In this document: one piece after another, positions 47,849 through 56,905 of the stretch
Numbering within the stretch: position 1 is the stretch's first letter
How the letters are laid out: each line of letters starts with the position of its first letter
Assembly (NCBI RefSeq): GCF_900258035.1
Contig: NZ_OGTP01000003.1
Location: 248,001-312,000, forward strand
Reading direction: 5' to 3'
Source of the DNA: Caballeronia novacaledonica
GTDB taxonomy: Bacteria; Pseudomonadota; Gammaproteobacteria; Burkholderiales; Burkholderiaceae
DNA: 64,000 bases
Made by a program: the position numbers and the translations under genes
The notes under the pieces: generated by a model
Database searches by the model: none
What the model saw: only the letters and a program-made list of their open reading frames with translations
What the model was told of the DNA's origin: nothing

Positions 47849-49332
47849 GCACGGTCAACGATGCAGTCGAGAGCGCGAGCAGCGCGGCGTCGCCGCTGGC
47901 GGCCCGGCTCGTGCCTTACGGCTTCGCGCGCAGCGGGCAGATTCTGCTCGCGCACCAGCACGCCGACAGCATCGAAGTATGGATCAGCGAGCGCACGACC
48001 GACGCGGCGCTCGCGGAAGTCGCGCGCAATTTCGGCGCGCTGTCGATCGTCCGCAAGTCCGCCGACGAACTCGCCGCGGCGATCAATTCGGCGTACGCGC
48101 GCAACGACGGCAGCGCGGCGCAGGTGGTCGGCGAAGTGGAAGGCGAAGTCGATCTCTCGCGTCTGATGCAGGACATTCCCGAAGTCGAGGACTTGCTCGA
48201 ATCGGAAGACGACGCACCGATCATCCGCATGATCAACGCGCTCCTTACGCAGGCGGCGCGCGAGCAGGCGTCGGATATTCACATCGAGCCGTTTGAAAAC
48301 GCGTCGGTGGTGCGCTTTCGTGTCGATGGCACGTTGCGCGACGTCGTGCGTCCGAAGAAGGCGCTGCACGGCGCGCTGATCTCGCGTATCAAGATCATGG
48401 CGCAGCTCGACATCGCGGAAAAACGTCTGCCGCAGGACGGCCGCATCACGTTGCGCGTGGGCGGACGTCCGGTCGATGTGCGCGTCTCGACGCTGCCGAC
48501 CGGCCACGGCGAGCGCGCGGTGCTGCGTCTCTTGGAAAAAGACGCGCAGCGCCTGAATCTCGAAACGCTCGGCATGGCGCGCGACACGCTCGTCAACTTC
48601 GACAAGCTGATCGGCAAGCCGCACGGCATCGTGCTCGTGACCGGCCCGACCGGCTCCGGCAAGACGACCACGCTCTATGCGTCGATGTCGCGGCTGGAAA
48701 CCACGACCACCAACATCATGACGGTGGAAGATCCGATCGAATACGACCTGTCGGGCATCGGGCAGACGCAGGTGAACGAGCGCATCGGCATGACGTTCGC
48801 GCGCGCCTTGCGTTCGATTCTTCGTCAGGATCCGGACATCATCATGATCGGTGAAATCCGCGATCTCGAAACCGCGCAGATCGCGGTGCAGGCTTCGCTC
48901 ACCGGTCACCTGGTGCTCGCGACGCTGCACACGAACGACGCCGCCTCCGCCGTCACGCGTCTCACCGACATGGGCGTCGAGCCGTATCTGCTGGCTTCGT
49001 CGCTGCTCGGCGTGCTCGCGCAACGGCTCGTGCGCCAGCTCTGCCCGGCATGCAAGGAAGAGCGCGTCGAGGAAGACGGCACGAAGCATTACCATCCGGT
49101 CGGCTGCGAGCGATGCGGCCAGTCGGGTTATGTGGGACGTCGCGGTGTCTACGAACTGCTTCTGATCGACGACGAAATCCGCCCGCTCATCCATCGCAAT
49201 GCGGCGGATGCCGAGATTCTCGATGCAGGCCGCAAGCAGGGCATGCGCACGCTGCGCGAAGACGGCGACCGCTGGCTCGCCGCCGGCGTGACGTCGCTGG
49301 AAGAAGTGCTGCGCGTGACGGGCGGAGAGTAA
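47845..49332 (+). CDS. gspE: type II secretion ATPase GspE
   Basis: Cytoplasmic ATPase (495 aa) that powers pseudopilus assembly. Walker A GPTGSGKTTTLYASM lies near residue 270, with Asp box, Walker B and His box following (RQDPDIIMIGEIRDLETA, TLHTND). A tetracysteine zinc motif (CPAC ... CERC) is near residues 400-430. It starts with GTG overlapping the gspD stop (GTGA). Confidence 0.96.
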   Translation: MSTVNDAVESASSAASPLAARLVPYGFARSGQILLAHQHADSIEVWISERTTDAALAEVARNFGALSIVRKSADELAAAINSAYARNDGSAAQVVGEVEGEVDLSRLMQDIPEVEDLLESEDDAPIIRMINALLTQAAREQASDIHIEPFENASVVRFRVDGTLRDVVRPKKALHGALISRIKIMAQLDIAEKRLPQDGRITLRVGGRPVDVRVSTLPTGHGERAVLRLLEKDAQRLNLETLGMARDTLVNFDKLIGKPHGIVLVTGPTGSGKTTTLYASMSRLETTTTNIMTVEDPIEYDLSGIGQTQVNERIGMTFARALRSILRQDPDIIMIGEIRDLETAQIAVQASLTGHLVLATLHTNDAASAVTRLTDMGVEPYLLASSLLGVLAQRLVRQLCPACKEERVEEDGTKHYHPVGCERCGQSGYVGRRGVYELLLIDDEIRPLIHRNAADAEILDAGRKQGMRTLREDGDRWLAAGVTSLEEVLRVTGGE

Positions 49333-49336
49333 CGGT

Positions 49337-50554
49337 ATGCCGGCTTTTCGTTTCGAAGCGATCGATCACGCGGGCAAGACGCAAAAAGGCGTGCTCGATG
49401 CCGACAGCGCCCGCGCCGCGCGCAGCCAGTTGCGCACGCAAGGGCTGACGCCGCTCGTCGTCGAGGCGGCGGGCACGCGCACGCGCGGCGAGCGCCAGCA
49501 GCGGCTGTCGCTCGGGCGGCGTCTGTCGCAGCGCGAACAGGCAATTCTCACGCGCCAGCTCGCGAGTCTGTTGATCGCGGGTCTGCCGCTCGGCGAAACG
49601 CTCGCCGTGCTGACCGAGCAGTCCGAACGCGATTACATCCGCGAACTCATGGCGGCGATCCGCGCCGAAGTGCTCGGCGGCCATTCGTTCGCCAACGCGC
49701 TCGCGCAGCATCCGAAGGACTTTCCGGAGATTTATCGCGCGCTCGTCGCGGCGGGCGAGCACACCGGCAAGCTCGGCCTCGTGCTGTCGCGTCTCGCGGA
49801 CTACATCGAACAGCGTAACGCGCTCAAGCAGAAGATCATTCTGGCGTTCACGTATCCGGGGATCGTGACGATCATCGCGTTCGGCATCGTCACGTTCCTG
49901 CTGAGCTATGTCGTGCCGCAGGTCGTGAACGTGTTCGCGAGCACGAAGCAGTCGCTGCCGTTTCTGACCGTCATGATGATGGCGCTCTCGTCGTTCGTCC
50001 GAAGTTACTGGTGGGCGGTGCTGATCGGCGTCGTGATTTTCGCGTGGCTCGTGAAGAGCATCCTCGCGCGGCCCGGGCCGCGCATGTCGTTCGACCGCTG
50101 GCTGCTCGGCGCGCCGCTCGTCGGCAAGCTGGTGCGCGGCTATAACACGGTGCGCTTCGCCAGCACGCTCGCGATTCTCACCGCCGCCGGCGTGCCGATC
50201 CTGCGCGCGCTGCAGGCCGCCGGCGAAACGCTCAGCAACACGGCGATGCGCGAAAACGTCGACGACGCCATCGTGCGCGTGCGCGAAGGCTCGTCGCTGT
50301 CGCGCGCGCTCGGCAACACGAAGACGTTTCCGCCCGTGCTGGTTCACCTGATCCGCTCGGGCGAAGCGACCGGCGACGTCACCACGATGCTCGACCGCGC
50401 GTCCGAAGGCGAAGCGCGCGAACTCGAACGGCGCACGATGTTCCTCACGAGCCTGCTCGAACCGCTGCTGATTCTCGCGATGGGCGGCGTGGTGCTGGTG
50501 ATCGTGCTCGCGGTGATGTTGCCGATCATCGAACTGAATAATCTGGTGCAGTGA
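49337..50554 (+). CDS. gspF: type II secretion inner-membrane platform protein GspF
   Basis: Polytopic GspF (405 aa) with two T2SSF domains and three transmembrane helices (near residues 170-195, 220-245 and 375-400). The N-terminus PAFRFEAIDHAGKTQKGVLDAD is typical. It starts 4 bp after gspE. Confidence 0.96.
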   Translation: MPAFRFEAIDHAGKTQKGVLDADSARAARSQLRTQGLTPLVVEAAGTRTRGERQQRLSLGRRLSQREQAILTRQLASLLIAGLPLGETLAVLTEQSERDYIRELMAAIRAEVLGGHSFANALAQHPKDFPEIYRALVAAGEHTGKLGLVLSRLADYIEQRNALKQKIILAFTYPGIVTIIAFGIVTFLLSYVVPQVVNVFASTKQSLPFLTVMMMALSSFVRSYWWAVLIGVVIFAWLVKSILARPGPRMSFDRWLLGAPLVGKLVRGYNTVRFASTLAILTAAGVPILRALQAAGETLSNTAMRENVDDAIVRVREGSSLSRALGNTKTFPPVLVHLIRSGEATGDVTTMLDRASEGEARELERRTMFLTSLLEPLLILAMGGVVLVIVLAVMLPIIELNNLVQ

Positions 50555-50967
50555 TGAACGCCCTTCAAACTCGCTTACTGACGCTCGCCGCGCTCGCGCT
50601 CTTTTGCGTGACGGTGACGTACTGGGTCGTGACGCTGACCGTGCGCGATACCAAACCGTCGCCCGCGGCGGTCGCGACGCGCGCGCCGTCGGTGGAACAG
50701 GCCGCGACCATTTTCGGCGGACGGCTGGAGCGTCAGGCCAATTCGGATGTGCATCTGTTCGGCATTCTCGCGTTGCAGGGCGGCGCGGCGGCCATCGTGA
50801 GCTACGGCGGCGAAGCGGCGAAGGCCGTGTCGCTGGGCGGGCCGCTCACGCAGGGCGTGAAGCTCTCGGAAGTGCGCGCGCGGTCGATCATCATCGATCG
50901 CAATGGCGTGAAATCGGAGATCTTCCTGCCGCAGAATCCGCCCGGGCCGACGATCTGGGTGCGCTGA
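50554..50967 (+). CDS. gspC: type II secretion protein GspC (short form)
   Basis: Short GspC (137 aa): one N-terminal transmembrane helix (TLAALALFCVTVTYWVV) and an HR domain (HLFGILALQGG ... VKLSEVRARSIIIDRNG) that contacts GspD. There is no C-terminal PDZ or coiled-coil domain. The ATG at 50554 shares its A with the gspF stop; a GTG just before it is an alternative. Gene order gspDEF-C differs from the enterobacterial gspC-first order and is the Burkholderia arrangement. Confidence 0.88.
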   Translation: MNALQTRLLTLAALALFCVTVTYWVVTLTVRDTKPSPAAVATRAPSVEQAATIFGGRLERQANSDVHLFGILALQGGAAAIVSYGGEAAKAVSLGGPLTQGVKLSEVRARSIIIDRNGVKSEIFLPQNPPGPTIWVR

Positions 50968-51030
50968 GCGCGACACGATGCCTCGCTCGGGCACAAATCA
51001 CGCGACGAAAGCGGATCGATAGAATGACCG

Positions 51031-51060
51031 GCGGCTTGCGGAAGACGGCAAGCCGCGATT
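51031..51060 (+). terminator. hairpin between gspC and gspG
   Basis: GCGGCTTGC (51031-51039) pairs with GCAAGCCGC (51048-51056) and is followed by GATTTT. It lies in the 154-bp gap between gspC and gspG. The short T run makes it a weak terminator, an attenuator or an mRNA-stabilising hairpin that sets major pseudopilin levels. Confidence 0.4.
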
Positions 51061-51121
51061 TTCCAATCATCACCGGGCATGGCGCCCGGAAACGATATTT
51101 TCAATTCAAGAGGTAGCAGTC

Positions 51122-51592
51122 ATGCAAATGTGGACACAACGCCGCATGCGAATTCAACAGGCTCAGGCGCAAGGACGCCGGCAACGCGGCTTCACGCTGA
51201 TCGAAATCATGGTCGTGATCGCGATTCTCGGCATTCTCGCCGCGCTGATCGTGCCGAAGATCATGAGCCGCCCGGACGAGGCGCGCCGCGTGGCCGCGAA
51301 GCAGGACATCGGCACCATCATGCAGGCGATGAAGCTGTATCGCCTCGATAACGGCCGTTATCCGACGCAGGAGCAGGGTCTGCGCGCGCTGGTCGAAAAG
51401 CCGTCCACCGAGCCGGTGCCGAACAACTGGAAGGACGGCGGCTATCTCGAACGCCTGCCGGCCGATCCGTGGGGCGGCCAGTATCAGTATCTGAATCCGG
51501 GCGTGCACGGCGAAGTCGACGTCTTCAGCTACGGCGCGGACAACAAGGCCGGCGGCGAAGGCAACGATGCCGACGTCGGCTCGTGGCAGTAA
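51122..51592 (+). CDS. gspG: major pseudopilin GspG
   Basis: Major pseudopilin (156 aa). The prepilin cleavage site is RQRG-FTLIEIMVVIAILGILAAL with Glu at +5, preceded by an unusually long, basic leader of about 22 residues. It contains the GspG signature YRLDNGRYPTQEQGL and DPWGGQYQYLNPG. An AGAGG site precedes the ATG. Confidence 0.96.
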   Translation: MQMWTQRRMRIQQAQAQGRRQRGFTLIEIMVVIAILGILAALIVPKIMSRPDEARRVAAKQDIGTIMQAMKLYRLDNGRYPTQEQGLRALVEKPSTEPVPNNWKDGGYLERLPADPWGGQYQYLNPGVHGEVDVFSYGADNKAGGEGNDADVGSWQ

Positions 51593-51609
51593 GTCTCGCG
51601 GCATAGATC

Positions 51610-52083
51610 GTGAACGGGCATTCGTCGGCGCGGCGTCAGGCAGGCTTCACGCTGCTCGAAATGCTCGTCGTGCTGGTGATCGCGGGTTTGCTGGTGTCGC
51701 TTGCTTCGCTGCAACTGACGCGCAACCCGCGCACCGATCTCAACGAGGAAGCGCAGCGTCTCGCGCTGCTGTTCGAATCGGCGGGCGACGAGGCTCAGGT
51801 GCGCGCGCGGCCGATCTCCTGGCAGCCGCTCGACGGCGGCTTTCGCTTCGACATCCGCACCGAAGACGGCTGGCGCCCGCTGCGCGACGACCTTTTGCGC
51901 CAGCGGCGCTGGGAAGGCGGCGTGACCGGCGTGTCGATCCACTTCCTCGACTCGGACAAAACGGTGAGCCGGCTCGTGTTCGGCACCGAAGCCATCGACG
52001 CGCCGATGGAAATCACGCTCTTCTCGGCCGTGGGCCGCGTGACGATTGTCGGGAGCGGCAACGGCCGCTATCAGGTGCGATGA
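51610..52083 (+). CDS. gspH: minor pseudopilin GspH
   Basis: Minor pseudopilin (157 aa) with the prepilin site QAG-FTLLEMLVVLVIAGLL. It starts with GTG at 51610, 17 bp after gspG, and its stop overlaps the gspI start. The rest matches the GspH beta domain (LALLFESAGDEAQVRARPISW). Confidence 0.93.
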   Translation: MNGHSSARRQAGFTLLEMLVVLVIAGLLVSLASLQLTRNPRTDLNEEAQRLALLFESAGDEAQVRARPISWQPLDGGFRFDIRTEDGWRPLRDDLLRQRRWEGGVTGVSIHFLDSDKTVSRLVFGTEAIDAPMEITLFSAVGRVTIVGSGNGRYQVR

Positions 52084-52472
52084 TGCGCGAACGTCGTCGA
52101 TATCAACGCGGCTTCACGATGATCGAAGTGCTCGTCGCACTGGCGATCATCGCGGTGGCGCTCGCCGCCTCGGTGCGCGCGGTCGGCTCGCTCGCGACGG
52201 GCGAAGCGGATCTGCATCGGCGGCTGCTTGCGGGCTGGAGCGCGGACAACGAACTCGCGCAACTGCGGCTCTCGCATCAGTTTCCGCCGATCGGCTCGCG
52301 CACCTTCGACTGCTCGCAGGGCAATCTGAAGCTCGTCTGCACGCAGCGCGTGAGTCAGACGCCGAATCCGATTTTCCGGCGCGTCGAGATGTTCGTGTCG
52401 ACGCCGGGCCGCTCCGGCAATCTGGCGCAAATGGTCACGGTGGTGGCAAATGAAACGAACCGCTCGCTCTGA
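52080..52472 (+). CDS. gspI: minor pseudopilin GspI
   Basis: Minor pseudopilin (130 aa) with prepilin site YQRG-FTMIEVLVALAIIAVALAA. It begins at ATG 52080 overlapping the gspH stop (ATGA); the next codon is also ATG. Two cysteines (DCSQGNLKLVC) probably form a disulfide. It overlaps gspJ by 23 bp. Confidence 0.93.
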   Translation: MMRERRRYQRGFTMIEVLVALAIIAVALAASVRAVGSLATGEADLHRRLLAGWSADNELAQLRLSHQFPPIGSRTFDCSQGNLKLVCTQRVSQTPNPIFRRVEMFVSTPGRSGNLAQMVTVVANETNRSL

Positions 52473-53124
52473 GCGCGGCAGACGGCAGCGCGGCTTCACG
52501 CTGCTGGAAATGCTGATCGCCATCGCGATTCTCGCGGTGCTCGCGGTGCTGTCGTGGCGCGCGCTCGATTCGGTGATCCGCGGCCGCGCGACGATCGAAA
52601 ACGCGATGGAAGACGAACGCGTCGTCGCGCAATTGTTCGACCAGATGCGTATCGACGCGCGCCAGGCCGCCACCGACGACGAAGCCGGCCAGCCCGCCGT
52701 GCAGGTCGGCAACGGCTCGCTGCAGATCGTGCGCGGCGTGTTCGCGCCGGGCGCGCCGCCGCGCCTTCAGGTGGTGCGCTACCGGCTGTCGAACGGGCGC
52801 ATCGTGCGGTTTGCGTCGCCGCCGCTGTCGAATGTCGGTGAAGTGCGGCGCGCGTTGTCGTCGGGCGATACGGGCGACGGCTGGAGCTCGATTCCGCTGA
52901 TGGGCGGCGTGGCCTCGCTCGCGACGCGCGTCTACATCCCGGAAAAAGGCTGGACGACGCGTATGAGCGACGTGCTCGCGCAGATCAACCAGAACGACAA
53001 CAACCTGAAAGTGCCGCAGATCGGCAACGCGCCGCTGGCGCGCGCGGTGTCGGGCATTCAGATCGCGGTCGGCGCGCGCACGCTGGCGTCGCCGCTCACG
53101 CGCGTATTTCTGGTCGGAGAATGA
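52450..53124 (+). CDS. gspJ: minor pseudopilin GspJ
   Basis: Minor pseudopilin (224 aa) with prepilin site RQRG-FTLLEMLIAIAILAVLAVL and the GspJ segment SWRALDSVIRGRATIENAM. The tip complex is formed by GspH, I, J and K. It overlaps both neighbours, showing translational coupling. Confidence 0.94.
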   Translation: MKRTARSERGRRQRGFTLLEMLIAIAILAVLAVLSWRALDSVIRGRATIENAMEDERVVAQLFDQMRIDARQAATDDEAGQPAVQVGNGSLQIVRGVFAPGAPPRLQVVRYRLSNGRIVRFASPPLSNVGEVRRALSSGDTGDGWSSIPLMGGVASLATRVYIPEKGWTTRMSDVLAQINQNDNNLKVPQIGNAPLARAVSGIQIAVGARTLASPLTRVFLVGE

Positions 53125-54239
53125 GCATGCGCGCTTCGAACCCGAACAAGCAGCGCGGCGTCGCGATCATCAGCGCGCTTCTGGTCGTGTCGCTCGCGGC
53201 CATTCTCGTGTCGGGCATGTTGTGGCGTCAGCAGGTGCAGATTCGCCGTATCGAGAATCAGCGGCTGCTCGCGCAGGCGCAGTGGATTTCGCGCAGTGCG
53301 CTCGACTGGACGCGCCTCATCCTGCGCTCGGAAGCCGATACCTCGCCGACCGTCACGTATCTCGGCGGCGTGTGGGGCGTTCCGATCGCGAAGACGAAGC
53401 TGTCGGATTTTCTCGGGCAGATCGGCGAAGTGCGCGCGCAGCAGGGCGCATCGACGTATCTGTCCGGCTCGATCGAGGACGCGCAGGCGAAGTTCAACCT
53501 GCGCAATCTGGTCTCGACGCCGACGCCCGGCGTGCTGACCATCAACGTCGCGCAGATTCAGGTGTTCCAGCGACTGCTGGCGATGCTCGGTATCGACGGC
53601 TCGCTCGCGAAGACGGTGGCGCTGCAAATGCGCGCGGGCCTCGCGCGCTCCGCGACGCGCTTTCAGACGCAGACGGGCAACAACGCGACCACGGCGACCG
53701 GCACCAACAACGAAGCGACGACGCTCGCGGCGATCGCGCAGGGCGGCGGCACGGGCGGCGGCAATTTCACGGACGATCCCGGCCTGAAGGACGCGGACAG
53801 CAACGCGCCCGTCGCGCCTTTGCAGATGATCACCGTCGATTCGCTGCTCGACGTGCCGGGCTTTTCGCAGGAAGCGGTCGCGAAGCTGCGCCCGTTCGTC
53901 ACCGTGCTGCCGACGACGACCGCCGTGAACATGAACACCGCGCCCGCCGAAGTGGTGGCGGCCGTGGTGCCGGGCATGAACCTGTCGCAGGGACAGGCGT
54001 TCATCGCGCGCCGGGAAACCGTGTTCTTCCACGATATCGGCAACGTGCAGCTCGCGCTGACCGGCGCGGGCATCAAGACGGTGTCGGTCGATCCGAACGA
54101 GATGGACGTCACCACGAAGTATTTCGTGATCCACGGGCGCGTCGAACATGAACGCGCGCAACTGGAGCGCACGACGCTCGTGTATCGCGATCCGACGACG
54201 CATACGACGCGCATTGTCTACACGCGCGATGCGCTGTGA
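53121..54239 (+). CDS. gspK: minor pseudopilin GspK
   Basis: Large minor pseudopilin (372 aa) at the pseudopilus tip. The prepilin site is KQRG-VAIISALLVVSLAAILVSG and, as usual for GspK, lacks Glu at +5. A helical domain and the helix-hairpin-helix-like NMNTAPAEVVAAVVPGM follow. A Thr/Asn/Gly-rich stretch lies near residues 185-220. Start overlaps the gspJ stop (ATGA). Confidence 0.94.
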   Translation: MSMRASNPNKQRGVAIISALLVVSLAAILVSGMLWRQQVQIRRIENQRLLAQAQWISRSALDWTRLILRSEADTSPTVTYLGGVWGVPIAKTKLSDFLGQIGEVRAQQGASTYLSGSIEDAQAKFNLRNLVSTPTPGVLTINVAQIQVFQRLLAMLGIDGSLAKTVALQMRAGLARSATRFQTQTGNNATTATGTNNEATTLAAIAQGGGTGGGNFTDDPGLKDADSNAPVAPLQMITVDSLLDVPGFSQEAVAKLRPFVTVLPTTTAVNMNTAPAEVVAAVVPGMNLSQGQAFIARRETVFFHDIGNVQLALTGAGIKTVSVDPNEMDVTTKYFVIHGRVEHERAQLERTTLVYRDPTTHTTRIVYTRDAL

Positions 54240-54275
54240 AGTCGTGCCGCAGTCATTGATGAGAGGAAGTGGCCA

Positions 54276-55622
54276 TTGAGCACACTGATCGTTTTATTGC
54301 CGCCGCGTGATCCGGCGGTGCGCTCGGAAGAGTGGCACCTGCCCGATCTGCCGTTTTTGCTGCTCGACAAGCGCGGCGAGCCGCAACGCGCCGGCCGCGC
54401 GGCGCTCGGGCTTTTGCCGCGTGCGAGCGCGACGGTGCTGATCGTCGCGGCGCGCGACACGCTCCTGCTCGCCGCTTCCGTGCCGCCGCTAAAAGGCCCG
54501 CGCTTGCGGCAGGCGCTGCCGAACGTCGTCGAGGATCAACTGATTCAGGATCCGCAGACGTGCCACATCGCCGTCGATCCCGTCGCACTCGCCGATGGCA
54601 AGCGCGTGGTCGCCGTCATCGATCGCGGCTGGTTCCGCTTCGTGCTGGGCGCGTTTTCGGGCGCGGGGCATCGCAATGTGAAGGCCGTGCCCGCGATGCG
54701 TTGCCTGCCGGTTCCGGCCTCGGCGCCCGTCGAGGAAGCCACCGAGGGCAAGGAAATCGAAGCGCCGCCGACACCGTTCGTCGCCGGTCTGCTCGGTCAG
54801 GTCGTGTCGACGGCGCCCGCGCTGATCGGCGAGCTGGCCGCGCCGTCGCCGGCCGCGTTCGGTGCGCCGCGCATCGAGATCGCGATTGCGCGCGGCGAAC
54901 GCGCGGCGCTGGGCGAAGGCCTCGCGCTGCCCGCCGATTCGATCCCCGCGACACTCGCCGCGCTCGCAGGCGATCACCCCGCGACACTTTATGCGCTCGC
55001 CGATCTTCCCGGCGACGAGCCGCGCCTTTCCGGTTCGCGCAACGCTGCGGCGGCGGTCGCCGGCGCGCATCCGGTCACGTTCGAGGCGCTCGCGCGCAAC
55101 GCCGTCGCGAGCCGCTTCGACCTGTGCCAGTTCGAATTCGCCGCGCAGCCGTGGCGGCTCGACCGCGCGACGATGCGGCGCCTGCGCGTGCCGATCGCGC
55201 TCGTGGCGGCGTCGATCATCGTGTCGATCATCGGCGTCAACGTGCAGTGGCTGCAACTCGCGCGTCAGCGCGACGCGATCGCCGCGCAGGAAACCGAGCT
55301 GCTGCTCAACGCGTTCCCGAAGACGACCGTCGTGCTCGACGCGCCCGATCAGATGACGCGCAATCTCGATCGCCTGCGCGTGGCGTCGGGCGAACTGTCG
55401 CCGTCGGATTTTCTGTCGCTCGCGGACGGACTCGCGCGCTCGCTCGGGCCCGTGCCGGTGAACGGCGTGGCGGGGCTCGATTACCGGGATCGTCATCTGG
55501 AAGTGACTTTCAAGCCGGAAACGAAGGTCGATCCCGATCTGGGCAAGCGCCTCGCGGCGAACGGCCTGAACGGTTCGATCGATACCAACACCGGCAAATG
55601 GACGATCAGGAGCGGCCAATGA
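54276..55622 (+). CDS. gspL: type II secretion protein GspL
   Basis: GspL (448 aa) links GspE to the inner membrane. It has a cytoplasmic actin-like domain, one transmembrane helix near residues 308-328 (VPIALVAASIIVSIIGVNVQW) and a periplasmic ferredoxin-like domain. It starts at a TTG (54276) with a strong AGAGGAAG six bases upstream, which decides the start. Confidence 0.92.
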   Translation: MSTLIVLLPPRDPAVRSEEWHLPDLPFLLLDKRGEPQRAGRAALGLLPRASATVLIVAARDTLLLAASVPPLKGPRLRQALPNVVEDQLIQDPQTCHIAVDPVALADGKRVVAVIDRGWFRFVLGAFSGAGHRNVKAVPAMRCLPVPASAPVEEATEGKEIEAPPTPFVAGLLGQVVSTAPALIGELAAPSPAAFGAPRIEIAIARGERAALGEGLALPADSIPATLAALAGDHPATLYALADLPGDEPRLSGSRNAAAAVAGAHPVTFEALARNAVASRFDLCQFEFAAQPWRLDRATMRRLRVPIALVAASIIVSIIGVNVQWLQLARQRDAIAAQETELLLNAFPKTTVVLDAPDQMTRNLDRLRVASGELSPSDFLSLADGLARSLGPVPVNGVAGLDYRDRHLEVTFKPETKVDPDLGKRLAANGLNGSIDTNTGKWTIRSGQ

Positions 55623-56122
55623 AAGCGGAAATCGCACGTTCACTGTCGGAATTCTGGGAAGTGCGCACGCCGCGCGAGAAGACGCTGCTGATGTGGGGCG
55701 GCCTCGCGCTCGTGCTCGTGCTCGTGTATCTCGTGCTGTGGGCGCCCGCATACGAAGGCCGCGCGCGTCTGCGCGAGAGCTTGCCCGCGATGCAGCGCCA
55801 GCTCGCGACGATGACCGCGCAGGCCAACGACGCGCGCTCGCTCGCGCCCGCCGCCGAAGGCGTGATGCCGACGGGCGGCGCGTTGCGCGATGCGCTCGCG
55901 AAATCGCTCGCCGACAACGGCATGCAGCCGGCGCAGATTCAGGTGATCGGCGCGGCGGTGCAGATTCAGTTGAAGAATGCGTCGTTTCCGAACTGGACGA
56001 TGTGGCTCGACGACGCGCGCAAGCAATTCAAGGTGCAAGTGTCGGAGGCGCACGTCACGGCGCTGAAGCCGGACGGTCAGGTGGATCTGACGGCATCGCT
56101 GCAACCGGCCGGCGCGAAATGA
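55619..56122 (+). CDS. gspM: type II secretion protein GspM
   Basis: GspM (167 aa), the inner-membrane partner of GspL. One transmembrane helix (LLMWGGLALVLVLVYLVLWAP, about residues 23-43) and a small periplasmic domain. ATG overlaps the gspL stop (ATGA). The open frame extends far upstream inside gspL, but that part is not coding. Confidence 0.93.
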   Translation: MKAEIARSLSEFWEVRTPREKTLLMWGGLALVLVLVYLVLWAPAYEGRARLRESLPAMQRQLATMTAQANDARSLAPAAEGVMPTGGALRDALAKSLADNGMQPAQIQVIGAAVQIQLKNASFPNWTMWLDDARKQFKVQVSEAHVTALKPDGQVDLTASLQPAGAK

Positions 56123-56898
56123 GCTACTGGACGCGACGTTTCCGGCTCGCGTTGCCGGCGCTTTTCGTGATCGTGATATCGGTTGCCGGCACGCTGCTCG
56201 CAATGATGCCCGCCGCGTGGATCGTGCCGCAGTTCTCGAAGGCGACGGGCGGCCACGTGAATCTGGTCGATCCGGCGGGATCGCTGTGGAGCGGCTCGGC
56301 CACGCTGATGCTCGCCGCGGGCACCGACGGCGCGGGCGCGACGCTTCTGCCGGGGCGCATCGAATGGACGACGTCGTTCCTGCCGCTCTTCACCGGCCGC
56401 GTGCACATGACGATGCGTCAGACCGACGCGATGCCCGACGCCGTGACCGTCGACGCCAACACGCGCGGCGCGACCGTCACGGCGGGACAGATCGCCGTGC
56501 CCGCGACGCTGCTCGCGGGTCTTGGCGCGCCGTTCAACACGCTGGATTTCGACGGCAACGTGCGGCTTTCGTGGACCGACTTCCGCTTGCTGAACCGAAA
56601 CACTTACGGGCAAGTGGTCGTCACGCTCGACGACATGGCTTCGCGCGTGTCGCGTGTGAAGCCGCTCGGCTCGTACCGCGTCGCGCTGCAGGCGCAGGGC
56701 GCATCCGCGACGATCGATCTTTCGACCAGCAAAGGGCCGCTCATGCTCACCGGCAACGGCGCGATCTCGCAGGAATCGACGTCGTTCCAGGGCACCGCGA
56801 CGGCCGCGCCGGATCAGCGCGAAAACCTCGCGGGTCTGCTGAACCTGCTCGGCCGCCATACGGATCCGGATACGGTCGCGCTGACCTTCATGCGCTAG
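56119..56898 (+). CDS. gspN: type II secretion protein GspN
   Basis: GspN (259 aa), present in only some type II systems; role unclear. N-terminal transmembrane helix (LALPALFVIVISVAGTLLAMM) and a periplasmic domain with GSLWSGSATLML and NVRLSWTDFRLL motifs. ATG overlaps the gspM stop. It is the last gsp gene; the convergent outer-membrane efflux gene ends 7 bp away. No prepilin peptidase (gspO) gene is in the window. Confidence 0.92.
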   Translation: MSYWTRRFRLALPALFVIVISVAGTLLAMMPAAWIVPQFSKATGGHVNLVDPAGSLWSGSATLMLAAGTDGAGATLLPGRIEWTTSFLPLFTGRVHMTMRQTDAMPDAVTVDANTRGATVTAGQIAVPATLLAGLGAPFNTLDFDGNVRLSWTDFRLLNRNTYGQVVVTLDDMASRVSRVKPLGSYRVALQAQGASATIDLSTSKGPLMLTGNGAISQESTSFQGTATAAPDQRENLAGLLNLLGRHTDPDTVALTFMR

Positions 56899-56905
56899 AA
56901 GCCAA

